Source: JALYOC01 sp036675345 (lineage in GTDB: Bacteria; Myxococcota; Myxococcia; Myxococcales; Myxococcaceae). From it: DNA of 64,000 nucleotides. This document shows, in pieces, positions 46,413-55,743 of this stretch; the first letter of the stretch is position 1, and every line of letters begins with the position of its first letter. The notes beneath the pieces were generated by a model that searched no databases, was not told the origin of the DNA, and saw only the letters and a program-made list of their open reading frames with translations. The stretch lies in the NCBI GenBank assembly GCA_036675345.1, contig JAKFFE010000046.1:11058-75057 (forward strand). Direction: 5' to 3'. The translations under genes and the position numbers were made by a program.

Positions 46413-49049
46413 TTGTCCTCGAACGGCCTTCCCCCAGCGCACCCGAATGTGGCCAAGGAACGCGTCACCGACGCGGGCTACGACCTTGGTGTGCACGCGC
46501 GCTCCAGCCTCGGGCCGGTGGACGTGGGCGTGTCGGTGGAGGACTCCGATCCCAACGCGCGCGCGGTGGGTCTCTCCATCCGCGCTCCCAAGCTGGGGAA
46601 CCTGATCGTCGGCATCACCCTGGACGCGGACGGGACGCCGAACGTCGACTCGCTGAGCCTGGAGTCGGAGGATGGTCAGCTCCGGGAGCCCCAGCGGCTG
46701 GGGGCCGCGGCCCAGGCGGAGGTGGCGCGGCTGCAGCGGGAGCTGGCCCAGGTGAGGGCCACCGTCGCCCGGGGTGAGCGGGCACTGGCCGAACAGAAGG
46801 CGCGCTCACTGTCGGAGGCGGTCCCCCACGTCGAGCAGCTCCGCCGCAAGGTGACCCGGGCCGAGGAGCGGATCGCCCAGCTGGAGGCCCAGCTCACCAC
46901 CGGCGCTGCGCAGCAGTCGCAGCTGCGCTCGACCCTGGAGAGCGAGCGGACCGACGCGGCCGAGGCCCTGGAGGCGCAGGCCCAGGACCACCGGGCGGCG
47001 CTGCGCGCGCAGGCGGAGGAGGCAGCGGACAACACCCGGTCGCTGCTGGAGGAGGCGCGCTCCGCCGCCGAGGAGCTGCAGCAGGCACTGCGCGCCCAGC
47101 TGGAAGACGCAGTGGCCGCGGCCGCCGAGCGGGAGCGGGCGCTGGAGGTGGAGCTGGAGGCTGCTCGCGCTGCCGGTGCGGAACGCGAACAGGCGGCGGA
47201 CCAGCAGATGGAGGCCACCCGCGCCGAGGGGCTGGAGCAGGAACAGGCGCTGCGTCGGGAGCTGGAGGCCTCCCAGGCGGAGGGGCTGGAGCGGGAACAG
47301 GCGCTGCGGCAGGAACTGGAGGCTGCCCGCGTTGCGGCGGACCAGCTGCTGGAGGCTTCCCAGGCGGAGGGGCGGGAGCGGGAACAGGCCCTGCGTCAGG
47401 AGCTGGAGGCCTCGCGCCAAGACGCCGAGCAGGCGCTGCTGGCCCAGGTGGAGGCGTTGACCGCCTCGCTGCAGACCGAGCGGGTCCGGACCCAGGAGCT
47501 GGCCCGCGAGCAGGCGCGCCTGGAAGGTGAGCTGGCCGAGTCCTCCGGTCGCGCCGAGGCGCTGGAGCGCGCGCTGGGGGAGACCCGCGCGGAGTTGGAG
47601 TCCCGAAGCGCCGACGCCGGTCAGCGCGAGCGGGAGCTGGCGGAGAGGCTGGAGGTCTCGCGCACCTCCAACGAGGGCCTCCTGGCGCAGGTGGATCGGC
47701 TGACCACCGGGCTGGACGATGCCCGGACCGAGCTGGAGGCGGTCTCGGGGGAGCGCGACTCCCGGGCCGCCGAGGCCGAGCAGCTGGCGCAGCAGCTGGC
47801 CGACACCCAGGACACGGTCACCGCCCTGACCTCCGAGCGGGAGGGGCTGCGCGTGGAGAAGGCGACCCTGGAGACCTCGCTGGAGCAGGCCCAGCAGGCC
47901 TCGCTGCTCCGCGCCGAGGAACACTCCCGGGTGGTGGAGGAGCGCGACGGGGCGTTCGAGCAGATCGCCGAGCTGGAGCGCACCCTGGAGTCGGAGCGCT
48001 CGACGATCGCGCTGCTGGCCACCGAGCGCGACGACACCGCCAACAGCCTCCGCGACACCACGCGGGAGCTGGAGCAGGAGCAGGCCCGCACCCAGGAGGC
48101 GACCAGCGCGCGGGACGAGGCCCAGGCCCGGAGCGAGGCGCTGAACCGTGAACTGGCCGCGGAGCGGGAGATCTCCGCCACTCGGCTGGCCGAGCTGACT
48201 GAAGAGCAGCAGCGCCGCGACGAGCTGATCCAGGACATCGCCTTCATCCAGAGCCAGGTCTCGGATCTGGCCTCCACCAAGGGTTCGCTGCTCACCCGCC
48301 TGGATCAGATGTCCCGGCGCGAGGGCAAGCGGCAGGCCTCGCAAAGCGAGATGACCAACCTGCTGCGCGACACCGAGGCCCTGGCCGCGGACCGCACCGC
48401 CTCCCTGCGCCGGCTGCAAGCGCGGGCGGAACGGCTGGAGGCGGTGGCCTCGGAGTCCCAGGCAAGGATCGAGGTCCTGGAGCAGGAGGCGGCCGAGGGC
48501 CGCACCGCCCGGGAGTCCCTCCAGAAGGTGACTGTGGAGCGCGACGAGCTGCGCATCCAGATCGCCTTCTTCCAGAAGCAGATCGGCGCGATGCAGCGGC
48601 AGAAGCCGGCGGCGGCTCCCCCGGGTGCCAGGGTCCCCGCCAATCCCGCGCCCCGGCCAGCGGGCCCGCCGGTGTTGACCGCCTCCGCCGACGCCACCGT
48701 GCCCAACGTGCCGGCCCCGGCCCTTCCGGCCCCCAACCGGGTCGCCCGCCCGCAGGGAAGCGCGCCTCCGGGGCTGCAGCCCCGCCAGCCGGGCCCCCTG
48801 GTCGCGGCGCCTCGGCGGGCCGGTCCTCCGGTGGCCTCCCAGGAGAAGACCCAGCAGGTCCTCCCGCCCCGGCCGGAGCGGGGGGAGGTCACCGCCAGCA
48901 ACGCCGCCATCGACGTCCCCTCCGAGCTGCTCCCGCCCGAGTGGGGGGAGGCGGCCACCGTGGTGCGGGCCCCGCCCACCTCCCGGCCCGCCGCGCCGGT
49001 CTCCCGGCCCGCGGCGACAAAACCACCTGGTTCGCGATCCGGGAGCTGA
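46413..49049 (+). CDS. Very long coiled-coil protein
   Basis: An 878-residue protein, TTG start with a GGAGGGG ribosome site. Residues 1-85 form a small domain (VTDAGYDLGVHARSSLGPVDVGV, VGITLDADGTPN) of unknown type. From about 90 to 730 the sequence is almost pure coiled coil: Glu, Leu, Ala, Arg and Gln-rich heptads, with near-repeats of EREQALRQELEASQAEG around 260-330. The last 150 residues are Pro/Ala-rich, ending RPAATKPPGSRSGS. The layout resembles cytoskeletal or motility scaffold proteins such as AglZ, but no homologue can be assigned. It is 25 bases from the J-domain protein gene, so they may be co-expressed. Confidence 0.8.
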   Translation: MSSNGLPPAHPNVAKERVTDAGYDLGVHARSSLGPVDVGVSVEDSDPNARAVGLSIRAPKLGNLIVGITLDADGTPNVDSLSLESEDGQLREPQRLGAAAQAEVARLQRELAQVRATVARGERALAEQKARSLSEAVPHVEQLRRKVTRAEERIAQLEAQLTTGAAQQSQLRSTLESERTDAAEALEAQAQDHRAALRAQAEEAADNTRSLLEEARSAAEELQQALRAQLEDAVAAAAERERALEVELEAARAAGAEREQAADQQMEATRAEGLEQEQALRRELEASQAEGLEREQALRQELEAARVAADQLLEASQAEGREREQALRQELEASRQDAEQALLAQVEALTASLQTERVRTQELAREQARLEGELAESSGRAEALERALGETRAELESRSADAGQRERELAERLEVSRTSNEGLLAQVDRLTTGLDDARTELEAVSGERDSRAAEAEQLAQQLADTQDTVTALTSEREGLRVEKATLETSLEQAQQASLLRAEEHSRVVEERDGAFEQIAELERTLESERSTIALLATERDDTANSLRDTTRELEQEQARTQEATSARDEAQARSEALNRELAAEREISATRLAELTEEQQRRDELIQDIAFIQSQVSDLASTKGSLLTRLDQMSRREGKRQASQSEMTNLLRDTEALAADRTASLRRLQARAERLEAVASESQARIEVLEQEAAEGRTARESLQKVTVERDELRIQIAFFQKQIGAMQRQKPAAAPPGARVPANPAPRPAGPPVLTASADATVPNVPAPALPAPNRVARPQGSAPPGLQPRQPGPLVAAPRRAGPPVASQEKTQQVLPPRPERGEVTASNAAIDVPSELLPPEWGEAATVVRAPPTSRPAAPVSRPAATKPPGSRSGS
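47170..47430 (+). repeat. Imperfect in-frame repeats coding for REQALRxELEA units
   Basis: Within the coiled-coil gene several near-identical segments encode REQALRxELEA followed by a short variable part (SQAEGLE, ARVAADQ, SRQDAEQ). DNA identity between copies is high, which suggests recent internal duplication of heptad blocks. Confidence 0.7.
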
Positions 49050-49056
49050 GCTGCGG

Positions 49057-49062
49057 TAGGGT
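49057..49062 (+). promoter_or_regulatory. Possible -10 element (TAGGGT) for the J-domain protein
   Basis: TAGGGT ends 12 bases before ATG 49075, in the 25-base gap after the coiled-coil gene. A convincing ribosome site is lacking. It may give a second transcript inside the gene pair. Confidence 0.4.
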
Positions 49063-49074
49063 CCCCGTCCTCCC

Positions 49075-51315
49075 ATGGAAGCGACCCCAGTCCAGGTCTT
49101 CGTCCGCAACGACAAGGGCAAAGTGTGGGGGCCTCTCGAGCTGCCCACCATCGAGCTGTTGATCGACAACGGGTTGATCGAAGGACGACTGCAGGTCTCC
49201 CAGGATGGCGTGAACTTCGCCTTCCCCGGACGGTTCCCGGGGATCCGTGACCACTTCCCGCGCGAGCTGTGGGGAGAGAACCCGGTCGGCAACCCTCCCA
49301 CGGCCCGCCCGGCGGGGCCGGCCATCGTCCTGGGCAGTGCTCCTTCCGCTGAGGCAGCTCGGCCCCCGGCACCGGGGGTGATCTCCGCGGGGCCCGGCGC
49401 CCGCGCCGCCGCAGCCGCCCGCGCGGGTCCTCGGACTACCGGCGGCCACCCTTCCCAGGGCGTGGCCCCGGTGGTGCTCCCCACCGGGCCAGGGGTGATC
49501 GCTCCTCCCTCGCAGGGCGTGGCCCCGGTGGTGTTGCCCACCGGACCGGGGGTGATCGCTCCTCCCTCGCAGGGCGTGGCCCCGGTGGTGTTACCCACCG
49601 GACCGGGGGCGATCGCTCCTCCCTCGCGCGGCGTGGCGCCGGGTGTGAACGCTCCTCCGCGCCCCTCCGCTTCGGGCGCGGACGTACTGCCTGCCTCCGG
49701 AGATCTGGCCGCGTTCTCGCCCCTGCGGCTGTACTACCTGGCCGCGGCCGGAGAGCACTCGGCGGCCGTCACCTTCCGGCTGGCGGACCGGGAGATCCTG
49801 GTCCACTTCCGCAAGGGCAACCCGGACTTCATCGACTCCAACCATCCGGAGGACTCGCTGCAGGCCTTCCTGCTCAAGCAGGGCCTGGCCACCCCGGAGC
49901 AGATTGCCCAGGCGGACTCGAACCTGGACCGCTTCGGAGGGGAGCTGATCGGCGCGCTGTTCGGGCTGGGGCTGCTCAATGCCGGCTCTACCTTCGGCCA
50001 GCTCGCCCAGCGCGCGCAGGGACTGTTGCAGAAGGTGATCGGCGCGGCGGCCGGAACCTTCGCGGTGGAGGAGCGGGAGCTGGCGCCCCACAAGGTGATG
50101 CCACTGGGGAACAAGTGGGCCGCGCTCACCGACACCGTCCGCCGGATCGGCGCCGCCGACCTCCGCAAGCGCCTGCAACCGGTATTGGACCTGCCGATCA
50201 TGAAGTCCGGCGGCAAGGTCGCCCCCTCCGAGCTGCGGCTGACCCCGCAGGAGACCCGCGCCCTCTCCTATATCGACGGGGTGCGCTCGCTGGCCCAGAT
50301 GGGCCAGGACATGCCGCAGGAGTTCGACCACCTGCTGCGGCTGGCGTTCCTGCTGCGGGAGATGGAGATGGTCTCCTTTGCCGCCGTGCCCGCTCCCCGG
50401 CGCCCGACCGCGGAGGTGGCGGCAGTCACTCCTGCGGCCACGCCCACCCCGCCCCCCGGCGTGGCCCCCCCCGTCGCCGCCGCGGCCCGGCCGGCTGCGG
50501 CTCCTGCCCGTCCGGCAGCTCCTTCGCGTCCTGCTCCGGCCCCGGCCCCGGCCCGACCTCCCGCCTCCGCCCCGGCCCGGCCGGTGGCACCGGTTGCCGC
50601 TCCGAAGCCGGAGGCCGCCAAGCCGGTGTCCCCCGAGGAGGAGATCAAGGAGCTGAACGCCCGGGTCGCCAAGCTGAAGGACCAGAACCTGTTCCAGGTG
50701 CTGGGCCTGGAGCAGAACGCCGACTCCGCGGCGGTGAAGATGGCCTACTTCAAGCTGGCGCGGATCTTCCATCCGGACACCGTGACCCAGGACGCCCCGC
50801 CGGAGATCGGCCGGTTGAAAGGCGAGGTCTTCGCCGCGGTGGGGGACGCCTACCGTCGACTGGGCGAGGACAAGAGCCGCGCCGAGTACCTGGAGGAGCT
50901 CAAGCACGGGGGCGGGGAGCAGATCGACATCCAGCAGATCCTGATGGCGGAGGAGTACTTCCAGAAGGGCTGCATCCTGGTGAAGGCCAAGAAGTTCCCC
51001 GAAGCGGTGAAGATGCTGGACGACGCCATCAAGGCGAACGACAAGGAGGGGGAGTTCTACGCGTGGAGGGGTTACGCGAAGTACTTCGCCGCGGTGGACA
51101 AGGGCGCGGCCAGGACCGAGATCTGGAAGGACTTCAACACCGCCCTGAAGATGAACGAGCGGGTCGGCTCGCTTCACTACTTCATGGGACACATCGCCAA
51201 GCTGAGCGGGGACAACACCGGCGCGCTCAAGCACTTCAAGAAGGCGATTGAATATCAGCCCGATCACACCGACGCGTTGCGAGAGCTGCGGATGATGGGC
51301 ACCGGGAAAAGGTAG
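49075..51315 (+). CDS. GYF-like / DUF4388-like / J-domain / TPR protein
   Basis: A 746-residue cytoplasmic protein with four regions. Residues 1-60 (VQVFVRNDKGKVWGPLELPT and DGVNFAFPGRFP) look like a GYF_2-type domain. Residues 125-190 are a tandem repeat of a 19-residue unit. Residues 210-435 are a regulatory module resembling DUF4388. After a Pro/Ala linker (about 440-520), residues 535-605 are a J domain with the HPD motif (IFHPDTV) in NLFQVLGLEQNADSAAVKMA. The last 120 residues are TPR-like helices. J domains stimulate DnaK, so this could recruit Hsp70 to a complex that the other domains specify. The next gene, yhbY-like, starts nine bases later. Confidence 0.75.
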   Translation: MEATPVQVFVRNDKGKVWGPLELPTIELLIDNGLIEGRLQVSQDGVNFAFPGRFPGIRDHFPRELWGENPVGNPPTARPAGPAIVLGSAPSAEAARPPAPGVISAGPGARAAAAARAGPRTTGGHPSQGVAPVVLPTGPGVIAPPSQGVAPVVLPTGPGVIAPPSQGVAPVVLPTGPGAIAPPSRGVAPGVNAPPRPSASGADVLPASGDLAAFSPLRLYYLAAAGEHSAAVTFRLADREILVHFRKGNPDFIDSNHPEDSLQAFLLKQGLATPEQIAQADSNLDRFGGELIGALFGLGLLNAGSTFGQLAQRAQGLLQKVIGAAAGTFAVEERELAPHKVMPLGNKWAALTDTVRRIGAADLRKRLQPVLDLPIMKSGGKVAPSELRLTPQETRALSYIDGVRSLAQMGQDMPQEFDHLLRLAFLLREMEMVSFAAVPAPRRPTAEVAAVTPAATPTPPPGVAPPVAAAARPAAAPARPAAPSRPAPAPAPARPPASAPARPVAPVAAPKPEAAKPVSPEEEIKELNARVAKLKDQNLFQVLGLEQNADSAAVKMAYFKLARIFHPDTVTQDAPPEIGRLKGEVFAAVGDAYRRLGEDKSRAEYLEELKHGGGEQIDIQQILMAEEYFQKGCILVKAKKFPEAVKMLDDAIKANDKEGEFYAWRGYAKYFAAVDKGAARTEIWKDFNTALKMNERVGSLHYFMGHIAKLSGDNTGALKHFKKAIEYQPDHTDALRELRMMGTGKR
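49456..49645 (+). repeat. 57-bp tandem repeat in the J-domain protein gene
   Basis: Three full units and a partial fourth, starting at 49456, 49513, 49570 and 49627, each 57 bases and highly similar. Each unit encodes QGVAPVVLPTGPGVIAPPS or a close variant. The exact period and near-identical DNA indicate recent slippage, so copy number probably varies between strains. Confidence 0.9.
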
Positions 51316-51324
51316 GAGGCAGGC

Positions 51325-51792
51325 GTGGCACTGAAGGGCAAGGATCGTCGTGAGCTGCGGGGAATGGGACATCACCTCTCCCCGGTGGTGCAGATCGGGC
51401 AGAACGGGGTGACCGAGGGGGTGATCGGCGCCACCCGGCAGGCGCTGGAGGACCATGAGCTGATCAAGGTGAAGATCGGCGACGGGCCGGAGGGCCGCCA
51501 CGAGGCGGCCGAACACCTCGCCCGGGAGACCAAGTCGGAGGTCGCCCAGGTGCTGGGCAAGACCGTGCTGCTGTTCAAGAAGCGGGCGAAGGACTCCAAG
51601 TTCGACAAGCTGGGCAAGAAGCCCGCCGCCAAGCCGGAGACCGGGAAGAAGAAGTCCGGCGCGAAGGCAGCACCGGTGGATGCCGACGCGGATGACGCCG
51701 ACGCGGATGACGCCGAAGACGACGCCGACTCGGACGGGGACGACGGCGAGGCCGACGAAGAAGCGGACGAAGAGGCGGACGACGAGGAGTAG
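51325..51792 (+). CDS. YhbY-family RNA-binding protein with acidic tail
   Basis: A 155-residue protein. Residues 1-97 form a CRS1-YhbY domain: KGKDRRELRGMGHHLSPVVQIGQNGVTEGV, the basic/helical ALEDHELIKVKIGDG and QVLGKTVLLFKK. In E. coli YhbY is associated with the large ribosomal subunit. The C-terminal 50 residues are extreme: Lys-rich then almost only Asp, Ala and Glu. The GTG start has a GGAGG site and lies nine bases after the J-domain gene, so both are in one operon. Confidence 0.9.
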   Translation: MALKGKDRRELRGMGHHLSPVVQIGQNGVTEGVIGATRQALEDHELIKVKIGDGPEGRHEAAEHLARETKSEVAQVLGKTVLLFKKRAKDSKFDKLGKKPAAKPETGKKKSGAKAAPVDADADDADADDAEDDADSDGDDGEADEEADEEADDEE

Positions 51793-51811
51793 GGCTCAAC
51801 CAGGGGGGGAC

Positions 51812-51830
51812 CACCCGTCCTTGGCGGGTG
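51812..51830. terminator. Weak hairpin between convergent genes
   Basis: CACCCG (51812-51817) and CGGGTG (51825-51830) form a 6-bp stem between the yhbY-like gene and the convergent ceramidase-like gene. No T tract. Confidence 0.3.
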
Positions 51831-51879
51831 CTGCGCGGCCTCTCGGACAAGGTGGACGGGCTGCCCGCGCACCCGTCGT

Positions 51880-53166
51880 TTATCTGGGGCCCTGGAGCTC
51901 CGAGGCGGCCAGTCGGGTCGCCTCGCTCAGCCGCGCGGCCAGCTCCGGACCGAAGTACTGGCGCCGGCTCTCGCCCTGCTGCTCGGCGACGAGCTCCGGC
52001 GCCTCCACATAGCCAACGTAGTCGTTGACCAGTGACACCACCCGCGCCCGGGTCTCCAGCTCGAAGGCGCCGGCGGACGCAGTGGTCACCTCCCCGGGGA
52101 CCGCGGCCAGGCGCAGCGCGCCCAGTTGCAACATCGACAGCTCCACGGCTCGCGGCGCGGAGGCGCACAGGAAGTTCTCCCCGGCGCGCCGCACCCCGGA
52201 GGGCACCAGCCGGGAGGCGTCGGGACGGGGAAGGCTGGCGCGGACCCGGGTAAAGGCCAAGCGGGGTTCCAGGGCCGAGAGCGCCATCCCTCCCAGGCGC
52301 TGGGAGACCTGCTGGGCATAGCGCTCCGGTTCGGCCTCTCCGGCGGTGCTGGAGTTGCCCACCGCGCCCATCAACACCAGGGCCACCCCTCCCTGGGCCT
52401 CCAGCTGCTGGCTGAGCCACCCCGGGTAGTCCGGAGAGAGCGCCCCACCATCGCGGGGCTCCATCGTCGCGTGGGCGGACATCACCACCACCTCGCCCAC
52501 CGGCCGCTCGGGGCCCAGGATCCGCAGCCGGGTGAGGCGGCGATCCGGCTCCATCGACTGGACCCGGCTTCTGACCAGCGGCCCCAACTCGCCGCCTCCC
52601 AGCTCCAGCCGCGCTGGCACCCGGGACTCCAGCGCCACGCGCAGCGCGGCCAGCGCCGCATCGACCACCGACTGCTGGACCTCCGGAAGGAAGCGTCCCG
52701 TCCCGGCCAACTGGATGAGCAGCCGCTGATCGAAGGCGCCCATCGCGCTGTGCGAGTGGGTGGCGGCGACCCACAGCTCATCGATCTCCAGCGAGGCGGC
52801 CTGCTGGCGGATCTCCTCGGCGAGCGGACCGGAGACCAACAGCAGCTCCAGCGACACCAGCGCGATCCGCAGCGGGCCCTGCTCCAGGATCAGCGCGCGG
52901 GCGTGGAGCGGAAGTTCGGTGGCGGAGACGGTGGGCCGGGGAGGACCGTAGCCGGCCCGGACCACCGGGTAGGGCGGGGCGATGGCGACCCTTCCGGCGC
53001 CGGCGAGGAGCGGACCCTCGCCTGCCTGGCCCTGGACGATCGCCGGTGGAGCGGCGAGCCACCGTCCACACCAGTTATAGGAAGCAAGCGCGTATGCCCC
53101 GCCCACTGCCAGCAGCAGTGCGGGGCCCACCGCGCGAAGGAACCGCCGCCGAGCCATTCGGGGCAC
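51880..53166 (-). CDS. Neutral-ceramidase-like exported protein
   Basis: A 428-residue protein with a Tat-like or general N-terminal signal (MARRRFLRAVGPALLLAVGG). The domain from residue 55 resembles the N-terminal part of neutral/alkaline ceramidases: GRVAIAPPYPVVRAGYGPP start, LILEQGPLRIALVSLELLLV, and the metal/active-site segment ATHSHSAMGAF in place of the usual THTHSGPGG. Ceramidases hydrolyse N-acyl sphingosine. The shorter length and altered active-site motif make activity uncertain, though the twin Arg-Arg signal points to export. It lies divergently from purF with 69 bases between the starts. Confidence 0.75.
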   Translation of the reverse strand: MPRMARRRFLRAVGPALLLAVGGAYALASYNWCGRWLAAPPAIVQGQAGEGPLLAGAGRVAIAPPYPVVRAGYGPPRPTVSATELPLHARALILEQGPLRIALVSLELLLVSGPLAEEIRQQAASLEIDELWVAATHSHSAMGAFDQRLLIQLAGTGRFLPEVQQSVVDAALAALRVALESRVPARLELGGGELGPLVRSRVQSMEPDRRLTRLRILGPERPVGEVVVMSAHATMEPRDGGALSPDYPGWLSQQLEAQGGVALVLMGAVGNSSTAGEAEPERYAQQVSQRLGGMALSALEPRLAFTRVRASLPRPDASRLVPSGVRRAGENFLCASAPRAVELSMLQLGALRLAAVPGEVTTASAGAFELETRARVVSLVNDYVGYVEAPELVAEQQGESRRQYFGPELAARLSEATRLAASELQGPR

Positions 53167-53235
53167 TCATATGGGGGCGGAAGCGACGCCGCCACCTCGC
53201 TGTTCATCCAGACCCAAAGGAGGCATAAGGCGCGC

Positions 53236-54624
53236 ATGTGCGGGATCTTCGGAATCACCGGTCACCCTGAGGCTTCGAACCTCACGTACCTGGGACTGCA
53301 CGCCCTGCAGCACCGGGGACAGGAGTCCGCAGGCATCGTCTCCGGGGGGAAGGCCGGCCTGAACGTCCATCGTGAGATGGGCCTGGTCGCCGACATCTTC
53401 ACCAGCGACGTGCTCGCCCAGTTGCCTGGTGAGGTGGCGATCGGCCACGTGCGCTACTCCACCGCCGGCGTCAGTCAGGTCAAGAACGCCCAGCCGCTGT
53501 CCGTCGCCTACCAGGGAGGGCAACTGGCGGTCGCGCACAACGGCAACCTGGTGAACGCCCAGGTGGTCCGCCGCGAGCTGGAGTCCCACGGCGCGATCTT
53601 CCAGTCCGACTCGGACACCGAGGTGGTGATCCACCTGATCGCCCGCTCCAAGGAGGCGACCTTCGAGAAGAAGGTGGTGGAGGCGATGCGCCAGCTGACC
53701 GGCGCCTACTCGCTGCTCTTCCTCAACGGACAGCAGATGGTGGCGATCCGGGATCCCTACGGCTTCCGGCCACTGGTGATGGGCAAGCTGCGCAACTCGT
53801 ATGTGTTCGCGTCCGAGACCACCGCCCTGGATCTGATCGAAGCGGAGTACATCCGGGAGATCGAGCCGGGAGAGATGGTGGTGGTGGACGAGGAGGGGAT
53901 GCGGAGCACCAAGGCCTTCCCGGCGATCCAGCAGGGCCGCTGTGTCTTCGAGCACGTCTACTTCGCCAAGCCGAACAGCACCCTGTTTGGCAGCTCCGTA
54001 TACCAGACCCGCAAGGAGATGGGCCGGCAGCTGGCCCGCGAGCAGCCGGCGGAGGCGGACCTGGTGATCGCGGTCCCGGACTCCGGCGTCCCCGCGGCGA
54101 TCGGCTTCTCGCAGGAGAGCGGGATCCCCTATGACGTCGGCCTGATCCGCAGCCACTACGTGGGCCGGACCTTCATCGAACCCCAGCAGTCGATCCGTCA
54201 CTTCGGCGTGAAGTTGAAGCTGGCCGCGGTGCGCGAGGTCCTCAAGGGCAAGCGGGTGGTGGTGGTGGACGACTCGATCGTCCGGGGCACCACCTCCCGG
54301 AAGATCGTGAAGCTGCTCAAGTCGTGTGGCGCCACCGAGGTGCACCTGCGCATCTCCAGCCCCCCCACCTCCTGGCCCTGCTACTACGGCATCGACACCC
54401 CGTCCCGGACGGAGCTGATCGCCGCCAGCCACAGCATCCCGGAGATCGCCAAGTACGTCACCGCCGACACCCTGGGCTACCTGTCCCTGGAGGGGCTGGG
54501 CGCCGCGGTCGGCGACAAGGACTGGAACAGCTTCTGCAACGCCTGCTTCTCCGGGAACTACCTCACCCGCCTGGACGGCGCCGAGGTCACCCCCCGCGAG
54601 CAGTTGAAGGTCGTCGCCGGCTAG
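53236..54624 (+). CDS. purF: Amidophosphoribosyltransferase
   Basis: A 462-residue enzyme that catalyses the first committed step of purine synthesis, PRPP plus glutamine to phosphoribosylamine. Cys2 (MCGIFG) is the glutaminase nucleophile, so there is no propeptide. The PRPP site is VVVVDDSIVRGTTS. Four Cys in the places that ligate an iron-sulfur cluster in the B. subtilis enzyme are present: GRCVFEHVYF, SWPCYYGIDT and FCNACFSG. So this is the Fe-S type. An AAAGGAGG ribosome site is 12 bases upstream. No other pur gene is adjacent. Confidence 0.97.
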   Translation: MCGIFGITGHPEASNLTYLGLHALQHRGQESAGIVSGGKAGLNVHREMGLVADIFTSDVLAQLPGEVAIGHVRYSTAGVSQVKNAQPLSVAYQGGQLAVAHNGNLVNAQVVRRELESHGAIFQSDSDTEVVIHLIARSKEATFEKKVVEAMRQLTGAYSLLFLNGQQMVAIRDPYGFRPLVMGKLRNSYVFASETTALDLIEAEYIREIEPGEMVVVDEEGMRSTKAFPAIQQGRCVFEHVYFAKPNSTLFGSSVYQTRKEMGRQLAREQPAEADLVIAVPDSGVPAAIGFSQESGIPYDVGLIRSHYVGRTFIEPQQSIRHFGVKLKLAAVREVLKGKRVVVVDDSIVRGTTSRKIVKLLKSCGATEVHLRISSPPTSWPCYYGIDTPSRTELIAASHSIPEIAKYVTADTLGYLSLEGLGAAVGDKDWNSFCNACFSGNYLTRLDGAEVTPREQLKVVAG

Positions 54625-54729
54625 GCGGTGGCCGCACCGGCAGATCCGGTGGAGCCCGCACCCGCTCGGCGTGAGCGGCCAGGCGGCGCCCTCGGAGAGC
54701 AGCGGCAAAGACCTCTGGCGACGCTCGAA

Positions 54730-55707
54730 TCACCCCGCCTCTGACTCGAATACCACCGGCGCTCCGGCGCGGAAGGCCACCAGGTCCTCCGGCAGCGGGG
54801 CCTCGAAGCGGACCGGCTGACCGGTGCCTGGGTGACGAAAGCGGATCACCGCCGCATGCAGCGCGTGGCGGGGGAGGCGCAGCTTCTTCCAGGCCTCGGG
54901 CTCCAGAGCGTGTCGGGAGAAGCGATCGAAGAAGCCAGCGTCCGGCCCGTACATCTTGTCCCCCACCACCGGGTAGCCGGCCACGCTGAGATGGATCCGG
55001 ATCTGGTGCTGGCGCCCGGTCTCCGGGAAGGCCCGGACCAGGGCAAAGCGCGCCCCGTCGCGCTCGAAGCGCTCCAGCACCTGGAACCTCGTGCGTGACG
55101 GCTTGCCCTCCTGGGCGTCGATCCGGACCGCGATCCGGATCAACTCGGTTCCCTCGGCGATCGGTGCGTCCACCTCGAAGGTGTCCTCCGGGGGCGCTCC
55201 CTCGGTAATCGCCAGGTACTCCTTCTCCACGCCCCCTTCGATGAAGGCACGGAACATCAAGCGGCAGGCCTCGGTGGTACGCCCGCAGACGATCAGCCCG
55301 GAGGTCTCTCGATCCAACCGGTGCACCGGATCCGCCTTGAACCGGTACTGGTCCTTGAGCACCGTGAGCAGGGTGTTCTTGTGGTACCGGGCGGTGGGAT
55401 GGATGGGCAGCCCCGCCGGCTTGTCCAGCACCAGCAGGTGCTCATCGAGGTGGATCTCCCCGATGTTCTTGGGGGCCTCCGGCTCGTCGTGGACCGGTCG
55501 CTTGAGCTTGAACCGCTGCCCGGCGACCACCAGCGAGGAGGGCTTCAGGGGCCGCTCGCTGATCAGTCCCCGCTCGATGATCCCCTGGATGCGGGTCCGC
55601 GAGAGCCGCCGGATCTTCACGCACAGGTACTTGTCCAGCCGCCAGCCCGCATAGTTGGGCTCGACGACGAACTCGATCTCCACGTACTCGGGGGTGACCT
55701 GCGGCAT
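54730..55707 (-). CDS. RluA-family pseudouridine synthase
   Basis: A 325-residue protein. Residues 8-70 form an S4-like RNA-binding region (EFVVEPNYAGWRLDKYLCVKI, RLSRTRIQGII). The catalytic domain includes HRLDRETSGLIV, which carries the catalytic Asp, PVHRLD just before it, and the C-terminal ETGRQHQIRIHLSVAGYPVVGDKMYG. It converts uridine to pseudouridine in RNA; whether the target is 23S rRNA or tRNA cannot be decided. ATG 55707 is preferred over the earlier start with a basic leader. Confidence 0.93.
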   Translation of the reverse strand: MPQVTPEYVEIEFVVEPNYAGWRLDKYLCVKIRRLSRTRIQGIIERGLISERPLKPSSLVVAGQRFKLKRPVHDEPEAPKNIGEIHLDEHLLVLDKPAGLPIHPTARYHKNTLLTVLKDQYRFKADPVHRLDRETSGLIVCGRTTEACRLMFRAFIEGGVEKEYLAITEGAPPEDTFEVDAPIAEGTELIRIAVRIDAQEGKPSRTRFQVLERFERDGARFALVRAFPETGRQHQIRIHLSVAGYPVVGDKMYGPDAGFFDRFSRHALEPEAWKKLRLPRHALHAAVIRFRHPGTGQPVRFEAPLPEDLVAFRAGAPVVFESEAG

Positions 55708-55743
55708 GGCGGCGCGGGTGCGTGTAACACGCCGCTGGCGCAT

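Noticed and set aside
46806..49598. 930-codon minus-strand frame opposite the coiled-coil gene
   Set aside because: Leu/Gln/Arg/Gly low complexity mirrors the heptad repeats of the sense gene and carries no recognisable domain.
51880..53166. Calling the exported protein a functional ceramidase
   Set aside because: The active-site segment reads THSHSAMG and the C-terminal domain is missing, so only a ceramidase-like label is justified.
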